Notes under the pieces: model-generated
Database searches by the model: none
Seen by the model: the letters and a program-made list of their open reading frames with translations, nothing else
Told to the model about the DNA's origin: nothing
Origin: Mesostigma viride
Lineage: Eukaryota; Streptophyta; Mesostigmatophyceae; Mesostigmatales; Mesostigmataceae
Length of the DNA stretch: 64,000 bases
Direction: 5' to 3'
NCBI GenBank assembly: GCA_009746045.1
Contig: RPFO01000022.1
Location: 1,436,413 to 1,500,412 of the forward strand
Part shown: positions 63,693-64,000 of the stretch, in pieces
Layout: the number at the start of each line of letters is the position of its first letter
How positions within the stretch are numbered: the first letter of the stretch is position 1
Made by a program: the position numbers and the translations under genes

Positions 63693-64000
63693 TTACAACC
63701 CACGAAACATGAGTCCTGTGCTGAAACTTTCGCGTAGTCCTTCGTAATCGCGATCACCGTCCGTGTCCACGAACAGAGTGCCCAGCGTCGTAAGCAGTCC
63801 GCGTTTCGGTTTGACCGCGGCGGGAGGGGGCGAGGGCGCCAGCGCCATCTGGTAGTGGCCCGACTGGTCCGGCCCTCCGAGGCGGTCGAAGTAGTAGTAG
63901 ACGCGCGCCGGTCCGCCGGCGTACCGCCGTCCGAACTCGTGCACGCGCACGTCCCCGCGGCCGTAGTCGTTGTAGACCAGGATCCGCGAACGCAACGCGC
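63693..64000 (-). CDS. Unknown protein, C-terminal part, runs off window
   Basis: A minus-strand frame open to the right edge, at least 102 residues, ending at 63693. It contains VRVHEFGRRYAGGPARVYYY and LLTTLGTLFVDTDGDRDYEG. Its stop is only 12 bp from the stop of the convergent gene at 63680, a very compact arrangement. Family not recognised. Confidence 0.55.
   Translation of the reverse strand, partial: ALRSRILVYNDYGRGDVRVHEFGRRYAGGPARVYYYFDRLGGPDQSGHYQMALAPSPPPAAVKPKRGLLTTLGTLFVDTDGDRDYEGLRESFSTGLMFRGL

Overview
The window looks like nuclear DNA of a photosynthetic eukaryote, most likely a green alga or a relative. Reasons: an interstitial array of the plant-type telomere unit CCCTAAA (17.62 kb), a chromodomain Ty3/gypsy element, algal-type LINE remains, a pol III tRNA-Leu gene with an intron, and heavy micro- and minisatellite content. 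No ordinary host metabolic gene could be recognised.

Layout. 1-5.4 kb: simple repeats (GAGGGAA array, 30/60-bp minisatellite, then GAT, GAA and CCACCG arrays end to end). 5.37 kb: tRNA-Leu(UAG). 6-15.3 kb: LINE fragments and a TTAA-flanked piggyBac-like non-autonomous element. 15.7-18.4 kb: a second TTAA-flanked element, telomeric repeats and a foldback element. 19.07-22.5 kb (minus): a multi-exon gene resembling a DDE-type transposase, with seven copies of a 19-bp motif around it. 24.1-32.1 kb: a young Ty1/copia-type element on the minus strand. 33.5-44.3 kb: a very young chromovirus (Ty3/gypsy) with an extra reading frame before gag and another after the integrase. 44.3-44.9 kb: a 30-bp minisatellite.

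45.4-64 kb is different: GC-rich, dense, apparently intronless genes with short spacers. They encode an F-box-like protein, two MYND-finger proteins, a RING-like protein, a Cys-rich zinc-motif protein, a 1432-residue OTU-protease protein, a 95-residue zinc-motif protein and two unknowns. Several share promoter palindromes (GGAATATTCC), CCAAT/TATA elements and a 3' motif. This gene set recalls endogenous giant-virus (Nucleocytoviricota) islands in algal genomes, but no hallmark viral gene is visible, so that origin is inference; a lineage-specific host gene island is the alternative.

The island is joined to the rest of the genome by shared repeats. A foldback element related to the one at 17.9 kb lies at 49.3-50.1 kb. 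A 5.36-kb TIR element (35-bp perfect ends, 6-bp TGTACA target duplication) sits at 51.58-56.94 kb, exactly between two divergent island genes. It splits what was probably a bidirectional promoter of under 700 bp. Its interior carries repeats also found at 6 kb and 12.8 kb.
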